The notes beneath the pieces are model-generated. The model was not told the origin of the DNA. It saw only the letters and a program-made list of their open reading frames with translations, and did not search any database. A stretch of 64,000 nucleotides of DNA from Saliphagus infecundisoli. Its GTDB lineage: Archaea; Halobacteriota; Halobacteria; Halobacteriales; Natrialbaceae. Location: assembly GCF_020177375.1 (NCBI RefSeq), contig NZ_JAIWHV010000004.1, positions 62,001-126,000 on the forward strand. The letters run 5' to 3'. Made by a program: the position numbers and the translations under genes. How positions within the stretch are numbered: position 1 is the first letter of the stretch; every line of letters starts with the position of its first letter. Shown here in pieces: positions 23,679 through 32,893 of this stretch.

Positions 23679-24733
23679 CCGCCGGGGAACGCGACCCGTT
23701 CCTGTTCGGGGTCGATCTCAACCCGACCGCCGATCGGGATCGGGACGGTCGGCCAGGCGTGGCCGAATTCGAGGCCGGTGACCACGGGCGCATCGGGATT
23801 GTACTCCTCGAACACCTCGATCACGGCCTCCCGCTGGCGCCTGCGATACTCTTCCCGAGCCTCGGGGGGGTTCGACTCGAGGTGGGTGCGCGCGGGTGGG
23901 CGCCCCACGAGGACGCCCGCAAAGCGCGCGAGGAGACCGCGCTCGCCGAGCGCCCGCAGGACGCCCGCGACCCACGCCGGATCGGGAAGCTCCTCGGAGG
24001 TCTCAATGGCGAGCACCGCACCGTCGAGGCGCTCCTCGTCGGGGAGGTCGAGCCCCGAGAGCAGGCGCTGGTCGATGATTTCGAGGCAGCCACCCCAGAC
24101 GCGCCCGGAGACCGCGCGGTCGCCGCCGGCCCACGTCCACCCCGGGCTCGACTCGGTGTCTCGGGGCTCCGCGAGGGAGTCGGGATCGGTCCAGTCGCCG
24201 GGCTCGTCGGTGAACCGCTCGGCGGGCTCGACCTCGCCCAGCGAGTCGGCAAAGAGCGCGCGCTCGACGTACTCGCGGGTATGGTCGAACAGTTCGCGGT
24301 CCATCGCGAGTTCGACCATCACCGCCGGGCCGTAGAAGGAGACGATCCCAAGGTTCCACAGCGCCAGTTCGAGGTGGGTGTTGTCGCTGTAGCCGTAGAA
24401 CCGCGTCGGGTTCTCCCGCAGGACCTTCCGATCGAGATGGTCGAGGATCCGGACCTGATCGTTGCCGCCGATGACGGCGATCACGCCGCGGATCTCGGGG
24501 TCGGCGAACGCCTCCTCGATATCGCGGGCGCGCTCCGCGGGGTGGTCGTAGAGATAATCCGCGCTCTTCTCAGCCGTCGGGAACTCGACCGGCTCGAGGT
24601 CGAAAACCTCTCGCAGTCGCTCTATGCCGAGGTCGTAGACGTGTGGCGCGTCCTCCCTCGGGTTCGACGCGGGCGCGACGATCGCGATCCGGTCGCCCCG
24701 TTCGAGGGGTGGCGGGGTGACGAACTCGTCCAT
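23675..24733 (-). CDS. S66 peptidase (LD-carboxypeptidase / MccF family)
   Basis: 352 residues. IAIVAPAS near the N-terminus, RGVIAVIGGNDQVRIL, and FYGYSDNTHL with the Ser nucleophile (about 116) are S66 motifs; the Glu and His of the triad fit AVLAIETSEE and FGHAWPT. In bacteria S66 enzymes recycle murein peptides or, as MccF, inactivate microcin C. Haloarchaea have no murein, so a detoxifying or peptide-recycling role of MccF type is more likely. The start is the ATG giving MDEFVTPPPLERGD. Confidence 0.85.
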   Translation of the reverse strand: MDEFVTPPPLERGDRIAIVAPASNPREDAPHVYDLGIERLREVFDLEPVEFPTAEKSADYLYDHPAERARDIEEAFADPEIRGVIAVIGGNDQVRILDHLDRKVLRENPTRFYGYSDNTHLELALWNLGIVSFYGPAVMVELAMDRELFDHTREYVERALFADSLGEVEPAERFTDEPGDWTDPDSLAEPRDTESSPGWTWAGGDRAVSGRVWGGCLEIIDQRLLSGLDLPDEERLDGAVLAIETSEELPDPAWVAGVLRALGERGLLARFAGVLVGRPPARTHLESNPPEAREEYRRRQREAVIEVFEEYNPDAPVVTGLEFGHAWPTVPIPIGGRVEIDPEQERVAFPGG

Positions 24734-24788
24734 GTGGGTGAAGTCTTCGAGCGCACCCAAGTAGGTTCTCCCGCCCCGGGAACGCCTC

Positions 24789-25571
24789 TCACTCCTCGAG
24801 GACCCGCTCGATCTCCCCCAGACTCTCGAGGACGTAGTCCGGCTCGACGTCGCTTTCGGCGAGGTCGTCCCGGTCGGTGATCCCCGTCAGGACGAGCGCC
24901 GTTTGCATCCCCGCCGCCTCGCCCAGCGCGACGTCGGTGTCGAGGCGGTCGCCGACGACGACCGTCTCGGCGGGGTCAGTGCCGAGGGTCTCGAGGGCGG
25001 CCTCGGCGGCGACCGCGGAGGGCTTTCCCAGGACCGCGTCGGGTTCCCGGCCCGCGACGGCCGCTATCGCGGCGAGGATCGCGCCCGAGCCGGGAACCGG
25101 GCCCCCGGAGCCGGGGATCGTGGTGTCGGGATCGGTACCGTAGAACGGCAGGTCCCGTTCGAGCGCCGGAATCGCCCCCGCCAGGGTGTCGTACGAGAGG
25201 TCCCGGTCGATCGAGCCGACCACGATCCCCGCCCGCTCGGGGTCGTCGGTCACCCGGAGGCCCGCTTCCTCGAGCAGCCTCTCCAACCGATCCTCGCCGA
25301 CGAGGTAGACCGCCGTTCCCGGGTGGTGTTCGGCGAGATGGGCCGCGGTCACCGTCCCCGAGGTGAGTACGTCGGCGGGGTCGATCTCGAGGCCGTGGGC
25401 CGCGAGCCGTTCGACGTAGTGGTCCCCGGCACGCGTCGGGTTGTTCGAGAACAACAGCCGGGAGAGGCCGCGTTCCTCGATCGCTCGAAGCCCCTCGACC
25501 GCGCCGGGGATCAGTTCCTCGGATCGGACGATCGTGCCGTCGACGTCGACGATGGCCGCCCGTGTCGTCAT
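24789..25571 (-). CDS. HAD-IIA hydrolase (NagD-like)
   Basis: 260 residues. AIVDVDGTIVRSEELIPGA is the DxDGT nucleophile motif with the HAD-IIA spacing, then LLFSNNPTR (motif II), a class-IIA cap, GKPSAVAAE with the motif III Lys, and VVVGDRLDTDVALG (motif IV). Substrates of the family are sugar or nucleotide monophosphates. No operon partner; 56 bases from the S66 gene on the same strand. Confidence 0.85.
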   Translation of the reverse strand: MTTRAAIVDVDGTIVRSEELIPGAVEGLRAIEERGLSRLLFSNNPTRAGDHYVERLAAHGLEIDPADVLTSGTVTAAHLAEHHPGTAVYLVGEDRLERLLEEAGLRVTDDPERAGIVVGSIDRDLSYDTLAGAIPALERDLPFYGTDPDTTIPGSGGPVPGSGAILAAIAAVAGREPDAVLGKPSAVAAEAALETLGTDPAETVVVGDRLDTDVALGEAAGMQTALVLTGITDRDDLAESDVEPDYVLESLGEIERVLEE

Positions 25572-25652
25572 CGCTGGACGGTGGGTCGCCGGCGGGTTGA
25601 GTGTTCGGGTCCGCTGGGCAATCCTTATCGGTGAACCCCTCGAACTCCGCCC

Positions 25653-26132
25653 ATGGCACTCTCCGTCGAGACGCCCGACCCTCCCGAGCTGTCGGTCGTC
25701 GATCCCAACGAGTACGAGGACGCGACCATCGGCGGCGAGGGAAGCGGCGTCGACGCCACCGACGCCGACTACCACAGGGAGGACCTCCAGGCCTTTCTCG
25801 AGGAGGGCGCCTGGGAGGAGGCCTTCTCGGAGTGGGCCGACGATGCCGACCTGGAGAAACGGGAGTACGAGATCGCCCGCGACCTGGGGATGTTCGGCGA
25901 GTTCGACTTCTTCTGGGACGACTTCGCCGACCGCGTGGGCTATCACGCGCCGGGGATTCCCGAGGACTGGCGCGAGCGCGAGTACCATCCCGACATCGAC
26001 TCCTGGGGGACGGTGTCGGCGATCAACGCCGAACTCACGGAGTTCGGCCAGATCGTTTCCGTGGTACTCAAAGAGGAGTACGTCGACTGGGAGGCCGACT
26101 ACGAACCTCCCGAGGACCTTCCCGACTTCTGA
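25653..26132 (+). CDS. Conserved acidic haloarchaeal protein, unknown
   Basis: 159 residues, extremely acidic, with many Trp/Tyr/Phe (EYHPDIDSWGTVSAINAEL, EYVDWEADYEPPEDLPDF). No signal, membrane segment or known motif. Its length and compact codon pattern argue for a real gene. It overlaps nothing and converges on the rubrerythrin-like gene, ending one base before it. Confidence 0.6.
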   Translation: MALSVETPDPPELSVVDPNEYEDATIGGEGSGVDATDADYHREDLQAFLEEGAWEEAFSEWADDADLEKREYEIARDLGMFGEFDFFWDDFADRVGYHAPGIPEDWREREYHPDIDSWGTVSAINAELTEFGQIVSVVLKEEYVDWEADYEPPEDLPDF

Positions 26133-26276
26133 TTACTCGCGGGGAACGCCGATATTTCGGACCCGGCCGCCGCAGTCGGGACAGGCGGCGGGGGTACGCT
26201 CGGCGGTCGCCCGGCTCCCGCAGTCCCGGCACTCGTAGTAGCTCCGATCGGACGTGTATGGGTCTTGGTGTACCAT
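26133..26276 (-). CDS. Rubrerythrin-like zinc-ribbon protein (47 aa)
   Basis: A 47-residue protein: MVHQDPYTSDRSYYECRDCG, with CRDC and CPDC knuckles separated by 17 residues, ending GGRVRNIGVPRE. This is the standard haloarchaeal rubrerythrin-like domain micro-protein; as I know the family, members end in RNIxVPRE. It should bind iron or zinc through four cysteines. The role is unknown, possibly redox. Confidence 0.85.
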   Translation of the reverse strand: MVHQDPYTSDRSYYECRDCGSRATAERTPAACPDCGGRVRNIGVPRE

Positions 26277-26472
26277 ACCACGATCCGGGGATCGAACGGG
26301 AATAGGCGTTTTCCTTAACGATCTTAAAACGATGCCGCAGAACTAGTGGAGTATTATCACTCGCTCCGGCGTGGTGCGTGATGATCGGCGGTTCGACGCC
26401 AGTCGGTTGGTCTCTGTGCGGGTACGGCAGGCATCGCTCGCGGTCGACGCGGACGACCCCCGTTCCCGGCTG

Positions 26473-27555
26473 CTACTGCTCCCGGAAGTAGGGGATGATG
26501 GTCTCCTCGTAGTGGTCCATCGTCTCCTCGAAGTCGCCGACGGGGATGAGGACGAGGTGATCGACCCCTGCCTCCGCGAACCGCTCGACGTCGGCGATCG
26601 CCTCCTCGGGCGTCCCCGAGACCGTCACCCGGTCTACGGCCTCGTCGGGGATCCGCTCGGCGGCCGCGAGCAGGCGCTCCTCCTGTTCCTCTTCGAAGGC
26701 CATCTCGTACATGATCGGCGTCTCCTCGGCGACCTCCTCGTAGCCCATCTTCGCGAGCAGCGGCGGGCGCAGGGCGAGGCTCGTCCGGTTTCGCTCGACG
26801 GCGGCCTCGCGGGCGGCGTCGCCGTCCGCGGAGACGGTCGTCGGGACCATCACCGCCCGGTCGATCTCTGTGGGGTCGCGCCCGCGCTCCTCAGCGGAGT
26901 CGAGCACCCGCTGGAGATCCGCCTCGTACTGTTCGGGCGCGTGGATCCAGGGGAACCAGCCGTCGGCGACCGCGCCGGCGAAGCCGCGCATCGAGTCGCC
27001 GTAGCCGCCGACCCAGATTGGCGGCCCCGACTCCCGGGTCGGCTTCAGTCCCATGTGGGCGTCGGCCAGTTCGAAGAACTCCCCGTCGTAGGAGAGGGGC
27101 TCCTCGGCGGTCGAGTCCCAGAGCTCCTCGACGATCTCGACGGTCTCGACGAACCGGCCGAAGGGGTCCGACCAGTCGACGTCCTCGATCGGCGCGAACG
27201 TAAAGGCCTCGCCGGCGCCGATTCCCAGCCCCGCGCGCCCGCCGCTCATCCGGTCTATCGTGGCGGTGGCGTGGGCGATCTCGGTGGGATGGCGGCGCAC
27301 GGAGTCGGCGACGCCGGGCAGCAGCCGGACGCTGTCGGTGCGCTGGGCGATCGCGCCCAGAACCGTAAACGCCTCCCAGGGCGGATCGACCAGGAACTCC
27401 TCGGAGCCCGTCGGGTGAAAGAGGTGATCGGGAACGGTGACGGCGTCGAACCCCGCCTCCTCGGCCCGGACGGCGTCGGCGATCGAGCCCTCGACGTCGT
27501 CGTAACGGACGACTTGGCAGCCGAAGGCGATCGAGTCGTGACTGGATCGGCTCAT
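26473..27555 (-). CDS. LLM-class F420/flavin-dependent oxidoreductase
   Basis: 360 residues with the bacterial-luciferase TIM barrel: AVTVPDHLFHPTGSEEF near the N-terminus, LGIGAGEAFTFAPIEDVDW, and PIWVGGYGDSMRGFAGAVADGW. It is most like methylene-tetrahydromethanopterin reductases and other F420-dependent enzymes. Haloarchaea make F420, so that cofactor is likely; the substrate is not known. Start at 27555. The 196-base gap before 26473 shows nothing. Confidence 0.8.
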   Translation of the reverse strand: MSRSSHDSIAFGCQVVRYDDVEGSIADAVRAEEAGFDAVTVPDHLFHPTGSEEFLVDPPWEAFTVLGAIAQRTDSVRLLPGVADSVRRHPTEIAHATATIDRMSGGRAGLGIGAGEAFTFAPIEDVDWSDPFGRFVETVEIVEELWDSTAEEPLSYDGEFFELADAHMGLKPTRESGPPIWVGGYGDSMRGFAGAVADGWFPWIHAPEQYEADLQRVLDSAEERGRDPTEIDRAVMVPTTVSADGDAAREAAVERNRTSLALRPPLLAKMGYEEVAEETPIMYEMAFEEEQEERLLAAAERIPDEAVDRVTVSGTPEEAIADVERFAEAGVDHLVLIPVGDFEETMDHYEETIIPYFREQ

Positions 27556-27734
27556 GGCGGGTGGTCTCGGGGCCGGCGACTAAACGTTTCCCTCCGAACC
27601 CGCCGCCGGTGGCCCGAATCGTCGAGACGACCACCACGGCCCACGCGTCGAGTCGACGGGGTTCGAGGGCCATCGCCTCGAGGTTCCGACGGCGATGACA
27701 ACGCCTTTTGAGACGGGCCCGGTGGTAGGAGTCG

Positions 27735-29075
27735 ATGACCGCCGACGCCGACGACCGGGTCTACTACGTGATCAGCGACCTCCACATCGGCGGCGACGAG
27801 CAGCTCGAGGAGGTGGAGTTCATAGACGAGTTGCTCTCCTTTCTGGAACGCCTCGAGACGAGCGACGAGGAGGCCGAGTTGATAATCAACGGCGACGCCT
27901 TCGGGCTCTGGGAGTTCACGACCGTCGAGGGAGTCGAGAAGTTCGATCTGCTCGAGGAGACCTACCCCGAACTGTTCTCCCAGTTCCGTGCGACCGGCGA
28001 GTCGGTGCCGATCACGCTGGTGCCGGGCAACCACGACCACGAGCTCGCGGCCTACGACGAGTACGTCGAGCGCTTCGCCGAGTACAACGTCGACGTCGTC
28101 CGCGAGCAGTCGATCGACCGCCGGGTCGGCGACCAGACCGTCCACTTCGAACACGGCCACCGCCAGGACCCGAACAACCGGATCGAGGACTGGGGCAACC
28201 CCTCCGCGACGCCGCTTGGCTACTACTACAACACCCTCGTGACGAGCCGGGCGGGCCAGCTCTCGGATCGCGGGCGGTACAACTGGATGAAGGACGTCCA
28301 AGCCGTGACGCCGACCGAGCGGATGCCGATCTGGCTGCTCTCGAAGTACTTCTACCGGGAGATGAACCCCCTCATCCGGTACTCGCTGGTCCCCTTCCTC
28401 CTCCTGTTCAACGTCAGCGCGCTCATGGCGGTGCTGGCGGGACTGGACCTCCTCGGGATCTGGTCTGCACCCGTCGAGGGCGCGACCGCCTTCCTCGGGC
28501 AGTTCGGCCGCGCCGGGACCGCGGCCTGGTTCTTCCTTGCGGTCAACGCGACCCTCGCCGGCCTCATCCTGCTCGTCGGGATCCCGCTGTACTTCATCCG
28601 GCGGGACGTCCGCAAGACGATCGACCGCTTCGGCGTCTTCGAGACCGACCTCACCGTCGATCCCGAACGGCCCTACGAGGCGGCCGCCCGCGAGACCTTC
28701 GCCGACGGGGAGACGACGATCTTCTGTTACGGCCACACCCACCGCCCGGGGACCCGGGAGGTCGCCGGCGGGCTACTGGTCAACACCGGCACCTGGCTCA
28801 AACGGCTCCACCGCCGGGACGGCGTCATCGGGATCCTCCCCCCGGTCTTCTACCCCTCCTACCAGCTCGCCGCCGTCCGGATCGAGCCCGTCGAGGAGGG
28901 GGTTGCCGTCGAGTACGAGCGGATCACAAAACCCAGTCCCGCCAGCGAGGAACTCACCCGGACGGAGCGCTTCTTCACTGTCGGCCGGGAGCCCGAACCC
29001 GACCTCCCCGACCGCCACGTCGTCCAATCTGGCCGGGAAATCCCTCGAGAACGCCTTCCCGAACAGTCCACGTGA
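27735..29075 (+). CDS. Calcineurin-like metallophosphoesterase with inserted membrane hairpin
   Basis: 446 residues. Metal-binding motifs in order: DLHIG (15-19), NGDAFG (52-57), GNHDHE (98-103) and GHTHRPG (about 333-339). Between the third and fourth lie two strong membrane helices (about 213-243 and 263-288), so the catalytic fold is split by a membrane anchor. It probably works at the inner membrane face on a phospholipid or nucleotide phosphodiester; the UDP-diacylglucosamine hydrolase LpxH is a distant analogue. The start codon follows GGTAGGAGTCG. Confidence 0.85.
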   Translation: MTADADDRVYYVISDLHIGGDEQLEEVEFIDELLSFLERLETSDEEAELIINGDAFGLWEFTTVEGVEKFDLLEETYPELFSQFRATGESVPITLVPGNHDHELAAYDEYVERFAEYNVDVVREQSIDRRVGDQTVHFEHGHRQDPNNRIEDWGNPSATPLGYYYNTLVTSRAGQLSDRGRYNWMKDVQAVTPTERMPIWLLSKYFYREMNPLIRYSLVPFLLLFNVSALMAVLAGLDLLGIWSAPVEGATAFLGQFGRAGTAAWFFLAVNATLAGLILLVGIPLYFIRRDVRKTIDRFGVFETDLTVDPERPYEAAARETFADGETTIFCYGHTHRPGTREVAGGLLVNTGTWLKRLHRRDGVIGILPPVFYPSYQLAAVRIEPVEEGVAVEYERITKPSPASEELTRTERFFTVGREPEPDLPDRHVVQSGREIPRERLPEQST

Positions 29076-29141
29076 GCGAACCCGGTCGAGGGACCCGTCC
29101 TCGGGAGAAAGGCTATCTTTCCGGCCGTCGTATCCCCGTCC

Positions 29142-29318
29142 ATGTACCGCGCGATCCTCCCCGAGGGACAGGTCGTCTGCGAGCGCTACGAGCGCGACGA
29201 GAACGGCGTCGAGCTGTACGACGACGACGACCGGTTCGTCGCGTTCGTCCCCTACGCGAGCCTCCACGCGCTCCTGGACGAGGAGACCTACGAGAGCGAC
29301 GAGCGCTCGATCATGTAG
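29142..29318 (+). CDS. Small acidic protein (58 aa)
   Basis: 58 residues: MYRAILPEGQVVCERYERDE then ELYDDDDRFVAFVPYASLHALLDEE. It reads as a compact alpha/beta mini-protein with haloarchaeal codon bias. No family recognised, but similar short proteins appear next to TFB-type genes in my memory of haloarchaeal genomes. Its 3' end overlaps the convergent TFB gene by eight bases. Confidence 0.6.
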   Translation: MYRAILPEGQVVCERYERDENGVELYDDDDRFVAFVPYASLHALLDEETYESDERSIM

Positions 29319-30267
29319 CCGGCGGCGCGGCGTCGATCGCCTCGAGCTGTTCCCGGTAGCGGTTCCTGACGGTGACGACGGTCGTGTTCGCGGTTTTGGC
29401 GACCGCACGCTGAGGGATCGTCTCCTCACAGAGCAGCCCCGCGGCGTAGATCGCCGCGGCGGCGTACCCCGTCGGCGACTTCCCCGAGTGGAGTCCGAGC
29501 GCGGTCGTCTCCTCGATGATCTCGACGGCTCGGGTTTCGACCTCGGTGCTCACCTCGAGTTCCGAGCAAAAGCGCGGGACGAACTGGCGGGGGTTCGTCG
29601 GCTCCAGATTGATGTCGAGTTCGTCGGCGATATAGCGGTAGGTGCGTCCGATCTCGCGCTGGTCGACCCGCGCGACGGCCGTTACCTCCTCCAAGCTTCG
29701 GGGAATGCCCTCCTCGCGGCAGGCCGTATACAGCGCCGAGGTCGCGACGCCCTCGATCGACCGGCCGCGGATGAGATCCCGGTCTAAGGCCCGCCGGTAG
29801 ATGACGCTCGCGGTCTCCTTGACCGAGCGCGGGAGGCCCAAGGCGCTGCTCATCCGGTCGATCTCGCTCAGGGCGTACTTCAGGTTTCGCTCGCCGGCGT
29901 TCTTCGTCCGGATGCGCTCCTGCCAGACCCGCAGGCGGTGGAGCTGTCCCTGCTTTTCGGCGGACATCGAGTGACCGTTGGCGTCGCGATTGCGCCAGTC
30001 GATCGTGGTGGTCAGCCCCCGGTCGTGCATCGCCTCGGTCAGGGGCGCGCCGACGCGGGCGCGATCCTCGTGTTCTCTGGCGGTGAACGCCCGCCACTCG
30101 GGGCCGTAGTCGATCGGTTCGTCGTCGACGACGAGCCCGCAGTCCGCACAGACCCGTTCGCCGCGGTCCGGATCGCTGACGACGGTGTCGGTCTCACAGT
30201 CCGGACACCGGCCGGTAGTCGTCTCGGCCCGTTCGTCGTCGACGTGGGTGGTGATGGACCGCGTCAT
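29311..30267 (-). CDS. tfb: Transcription initiation factor IIB
   Basis: 318 residues. The N-terminal zinc ribbon has Cys 21, 24, 40 and 43 (CPDC ... CADC). The B-finger/linker WRAFTAREHEDRARVGAPLT follows, then two cyclin repeats (SEIDRMSSALGLPRSVKETASVIY and the second ending VAKTANTTVVTVRNRY, the helix-turn-helix that contacts BRE). It bridges TBP and RNA polymerase at promoters. Haloarchaea carry several TFB paralogues, and sequence alone does not say which this is. Confidence 0.95.
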   Translation of the reverse strand: MTRSITTHVDDERAETTTGRCPDCETDTVVSDPDRGERVCADCGLVVDDEPIDYGPEWRAFTAREHEDRARVGAPLTEAMHDRGLTTTIDWRNRDANGHSMSAEKQGQLHRLRVWQERIRTKNAGERNLKYALSEIDRMSSALGLPRSVKETASVIYRRALDRDLIRGRSIEGVATSALYTACREEGIPRSLEEVTAVARVDQREIGRTYRYIADELDINLEPTNPRQFVPRFCSELEVSTEVETRAVEIIEETTALGLHSGKSPTGYAAAAIYAAGLLCEETIPQRAVAKTANTTVVTVRNRYREQLEAIDAAPPAT

Positions 30268-30641
30268 CGATGGTGGAGAGGCCGTCTCCCCCCGTAAGCG
30301 GGCGACATAGTTTCGCGGGAAAGGGATCCTTTCTGCGGGCCGACATCGGGCCGTTCGAGCGCCGTAATCTCCGAGCGCGGAACCCGGATCTGGCTCCCGA
30401 CGGGCAGCGACGTAAGCTCGGCTTTCGCAGGGAGGGGCCCCGACGCTGCCGGCTCGTCGCCGTCGGTCCGTGTGGGTTTGCAACCCCTGCAAAACGTACC
30501 CGCGTTTATCACCGAAAGCGTTGGCGTAGGAGGTGGTGAATCCGCTGTGATGCCAACCTCTATCCAACTCGACCAACGATGGAATACTCCTTGCCGATCG
30601 ACTCCCGTCGCGTTCCGGGGTGGATCCGAGGGGGGAACCTG

Positions 30642-31238
30642 ATGTCCTCGGTCGACACCTCGATTCCCGACGAGATCCGGTCGGTGACCGAGGAGGGAGA
30701 CACCGACCGACTCTCCAAGGACGTGATCTTCGAACTGCTGAAGAACCGACGGCGGCGGCAGGTACTCGCCTATCTCCTCGAGAACGAGGCGACGGTCACG
30801 CTCGGCGAGCTCGCCGAACGGATCGCCGCCTGGGAGAACGACACCGAGGTCGCCGCCCTGAGCTCCGACCAGCGAAAGCGGGTCTACGTCGCGCTCTACC
30901 AGACCCACCTCCCGAAGATGGACGACGCGGGGATCGTCGATTACGACCAGGACCGCGGGCTGATCACCCTCGCCGACAACGCCGACCTCCTTGTGATGTA
31001 CCTCGACACCGAGAACCACTACCGGGACCGGTGGGACCGGTGGTACGCCTCGCTTTCGGTCGTCGGCGCCGTCCTCGTCGCGGGGGTCGTCGTCGGCGTT
31101 GGGCCGCTCGCGCTCGCCCCGGTCGCGGCCGTCTCCGGGCTGGTCGTCGCCGCGTTCCTGTTCGTCTCGGCGGCCCACTGCGTGGTCAACCGGCGTCGGC
31201 GCCGGACCGTAGACGACAAGCTCTCTCGAGTCGAGTGA
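30642..31238 (+). CDS. DUF7344 protein with C-terminal membrane helices
   Basis: 198 residues. The winged-helix region has ELLKNRRRRQVLAYLLENEATVTLGELAERIAAWEN and VALYQTHLPKMDDAGIVDYD, the DUF7344 signature. Two membrane helices follow (about 142-162 and 164-182). It is a likely membrane-tethered DNA-binding regulator. The ATG at 30642 is preceded by GGGGGGAACC; an upstream in-frame ATG at 30579 is possible. Divergent from the TFB gene. Confidence 0.75.
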   Translation: MSSVDTSIPDEIRSVTEEGDTDRLSKDVIFELLKNRRRRQVLAYLLENEATVTLGELAERIAAWENDTEVAALSSDQRKRVYVALYQTHLPKMDDAGIVDYDQDRGLITLADNADLLVMYLDTENHYRDRWDRWYASLSVVGAVLVAGVVVGVGPLALAPVAAVSGLVVAAFLFVSAAHCVVNRRRRRTVDDKLSRVE

Positions 31239-31620
31239 GCCGCGGGAAGGACTTTTATCGATCGGCTCCGTAGCTATCACTGGCTCCCGACGCCCGTACC
31301 TCGTCCGGAACGGTTCGCGTGCCAGCAACCCGTTCCTGGCCGGGAGCCATACCAACCCGCGAGCGACGGCGCCGTCCTCCGCGGTACGGTTCACCGCGGT
31401 AATCGACTCTTACCGACACGGGTCCGATCTCGTCCGGTGCGTGCCAGCGCGTCCGACCGATGGGAAGCGACGGTTATACTTATGGGTCCGTTGGCGCCGG
31501 GAGGATGCGAAAACGGTCGCATAAACCCCGATAAAGGGTCGTTGACCCGGATTCAGTGTCACGAAACCCTGATAGTCCACCCGCCGACCTCGGCCGGATC
31601 GGGAGTGAGCGCCCGCGGAA
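31239..31620. other. Intergenic with a GGGTC-GTT-GACCC hairpin
   Basis: No gene. A hairpin GGGTC/GACCC with loop GTT (31536-31548) lies about 70 bases behind the dehydrogenase gene. A covarying counterpart lies behind the second beta-helix gene (34915-34927). A TTATACTTAT stretch at about 31473 could be a TATA box without an evident gene. Confidence 0.4.
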
Positions 31621-32745
31621 TCAGCTCGGCTCCGTCCGCTCCCCAGTCACCTCGTCGGCTCCGGGGGAGTTCGTGACGATCCGCCCGTCGGGCGCGGCGC
31701 TCTCCCGGATCGCCTCGAGGGCTCTGATCGTCCATTTGGATTGCTCCAGGGGGATCGGGACCTCGCCGTCGCCCGTGACCGCGCGGGCGAACCGATCGAA
31801 CAGCGCGAAGTGGGAGGTCGCTCTGGCGGCGGCCTCCCAGCCGCCGGCGCGTTCGGCCGCAACCAGCCGCGCGTTCGAGACCGAACTCGAGAGCTGGGCC
31901 ATCGAGACGTCGAGGCCGCGCTTCGAGCGGGCGAGCGTCGACCGGGTGTAGTCCTCTTCGACCGTCGAGACCGACTGGTTCAACTCGTCGACGACGACCG
32001 CCCGCTCGGTGCCCGAGACGACGTGGAGCCGGAGCGGGAGTCCCCCCGAGAGCATGGTAACGCTACAGAGCGCGCCCGCCTCGGAGACGTACTGGATCCG
32101 CGCCCGGTCGTAGCTGAAGCCGCCGTCGTACTCCCGGGAGAGCGCAGTCCGGGCGTCGATCGACGACTCGTCCTCGGGATAGCCCCCGAGCCCGAGGGCG
32201 GCATAGATCGGATGGGGGAGTCCCTCCTCGAACTCGCCGCCGGGGAGCTCGAACACCCACGAGCCGCGGTTTTCCGTGTCCGGCGGCGTGAGCCCGCCGT
32301 AGATCACGTCGACGCCCCGAATCCGGCCCAGCTCGCCGTCGTCGATCCGCTCTCGAAGCCGCCGGAGCGCGGGATCGAACAGGTGGTTGTGGACCACCGT
32401 CGCCGGGACCCCCGCGGACTCGGCCTGGCGCTGGAGCTCCTCTATCTCCCCCGAGTCGAGCGTCGCGGGCTTCTCGATCAGGACCGCGACCCCCGCCTTG
32501 ATCGCCCGCGAGGCGATCTCGAAGTGGGTCTGGACGGGGGTGCAGACGTGGATCGCGTCGACGTCCGCGAGGACGACCGACAGGTCGGTCTCCGCGTCGG
32601 TGTCGAACTCGCTCCCCATCGCCTCCGCGCGCTCGCGGTCGAGGTCACAGACCGCGACGAGGCCGGTTCGCGGGTTCTCGCTTACGCCCGCCAGATGGGT
32701 TCGGGCGATCGTTCCGGCGCCGACGACTGCGGTTCGGACGACCAT
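31621..32745 (-). CDS. Gfo/Idh/MocA-family dehydrogenase
   Basis: 374 residues. The Rossmann loop AVVGAGTIARTHLAG opens the protein, AIHVCTPVQTH and AVLIEKPATLDSGE (EKP motif) follow, and the C-terminal half is the usual beta-sheet domain (VDVIYGGLTPPDTENRGSW, PGGEFEEGLPHPIYAAL). Members oxidise or epimerise sugars and nucleotide sugars with NAD(P). Placement beside exported beta-helix proteins and a membrane GT-like protein suggests a role in surface-polysaccharide synthesis. Confidence 0.85.
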   Translation of the reverse strand: MVVRTAVVGAGTIARTHLAGVSENPRTGLVAVCDLDRERAEAMGSEFDTDAETDLSVVLADVDAIHVCTPVQTHFEIASRAIKAGVAVLIEKPATLDSGEIEELQRQAESAGVPATVVHNHLFDPALRRLRERIDDGELGRIRGVDVIYGGLTPPDTENRGSWVFELPGGEFEEGLPHPIYAALGLGGYPEDESSIDARTALSREYDGGFSYDRARIQYVSEAGALCSVTMLSGGLPLRLHVVSGTERAVVVDELNQSVSTVEEDYTRSTLARSKRGLDVSMAQLSSSVSNARLVAAERAGGWEAAARATSHFALFDRFARAVTGDGEVPIPLEQSKWTIRALEAIRESAAPDGRIVTNSPGADEVTGERTEPS

Positions 32746-32893
32746 GGGTCGGCCACCCCGAACGTCCGTTTAGTTGTGATCCTCTTACCCCATAGAACGG
32801 TCGGTCGTGAAAAAACGGTAGGCGGTGCGTTCGACCGGCCGGCATCGGTGACATGGCGTGGGTCGCCGAACGGGCGGCCCGGGGCCGGGCCGG

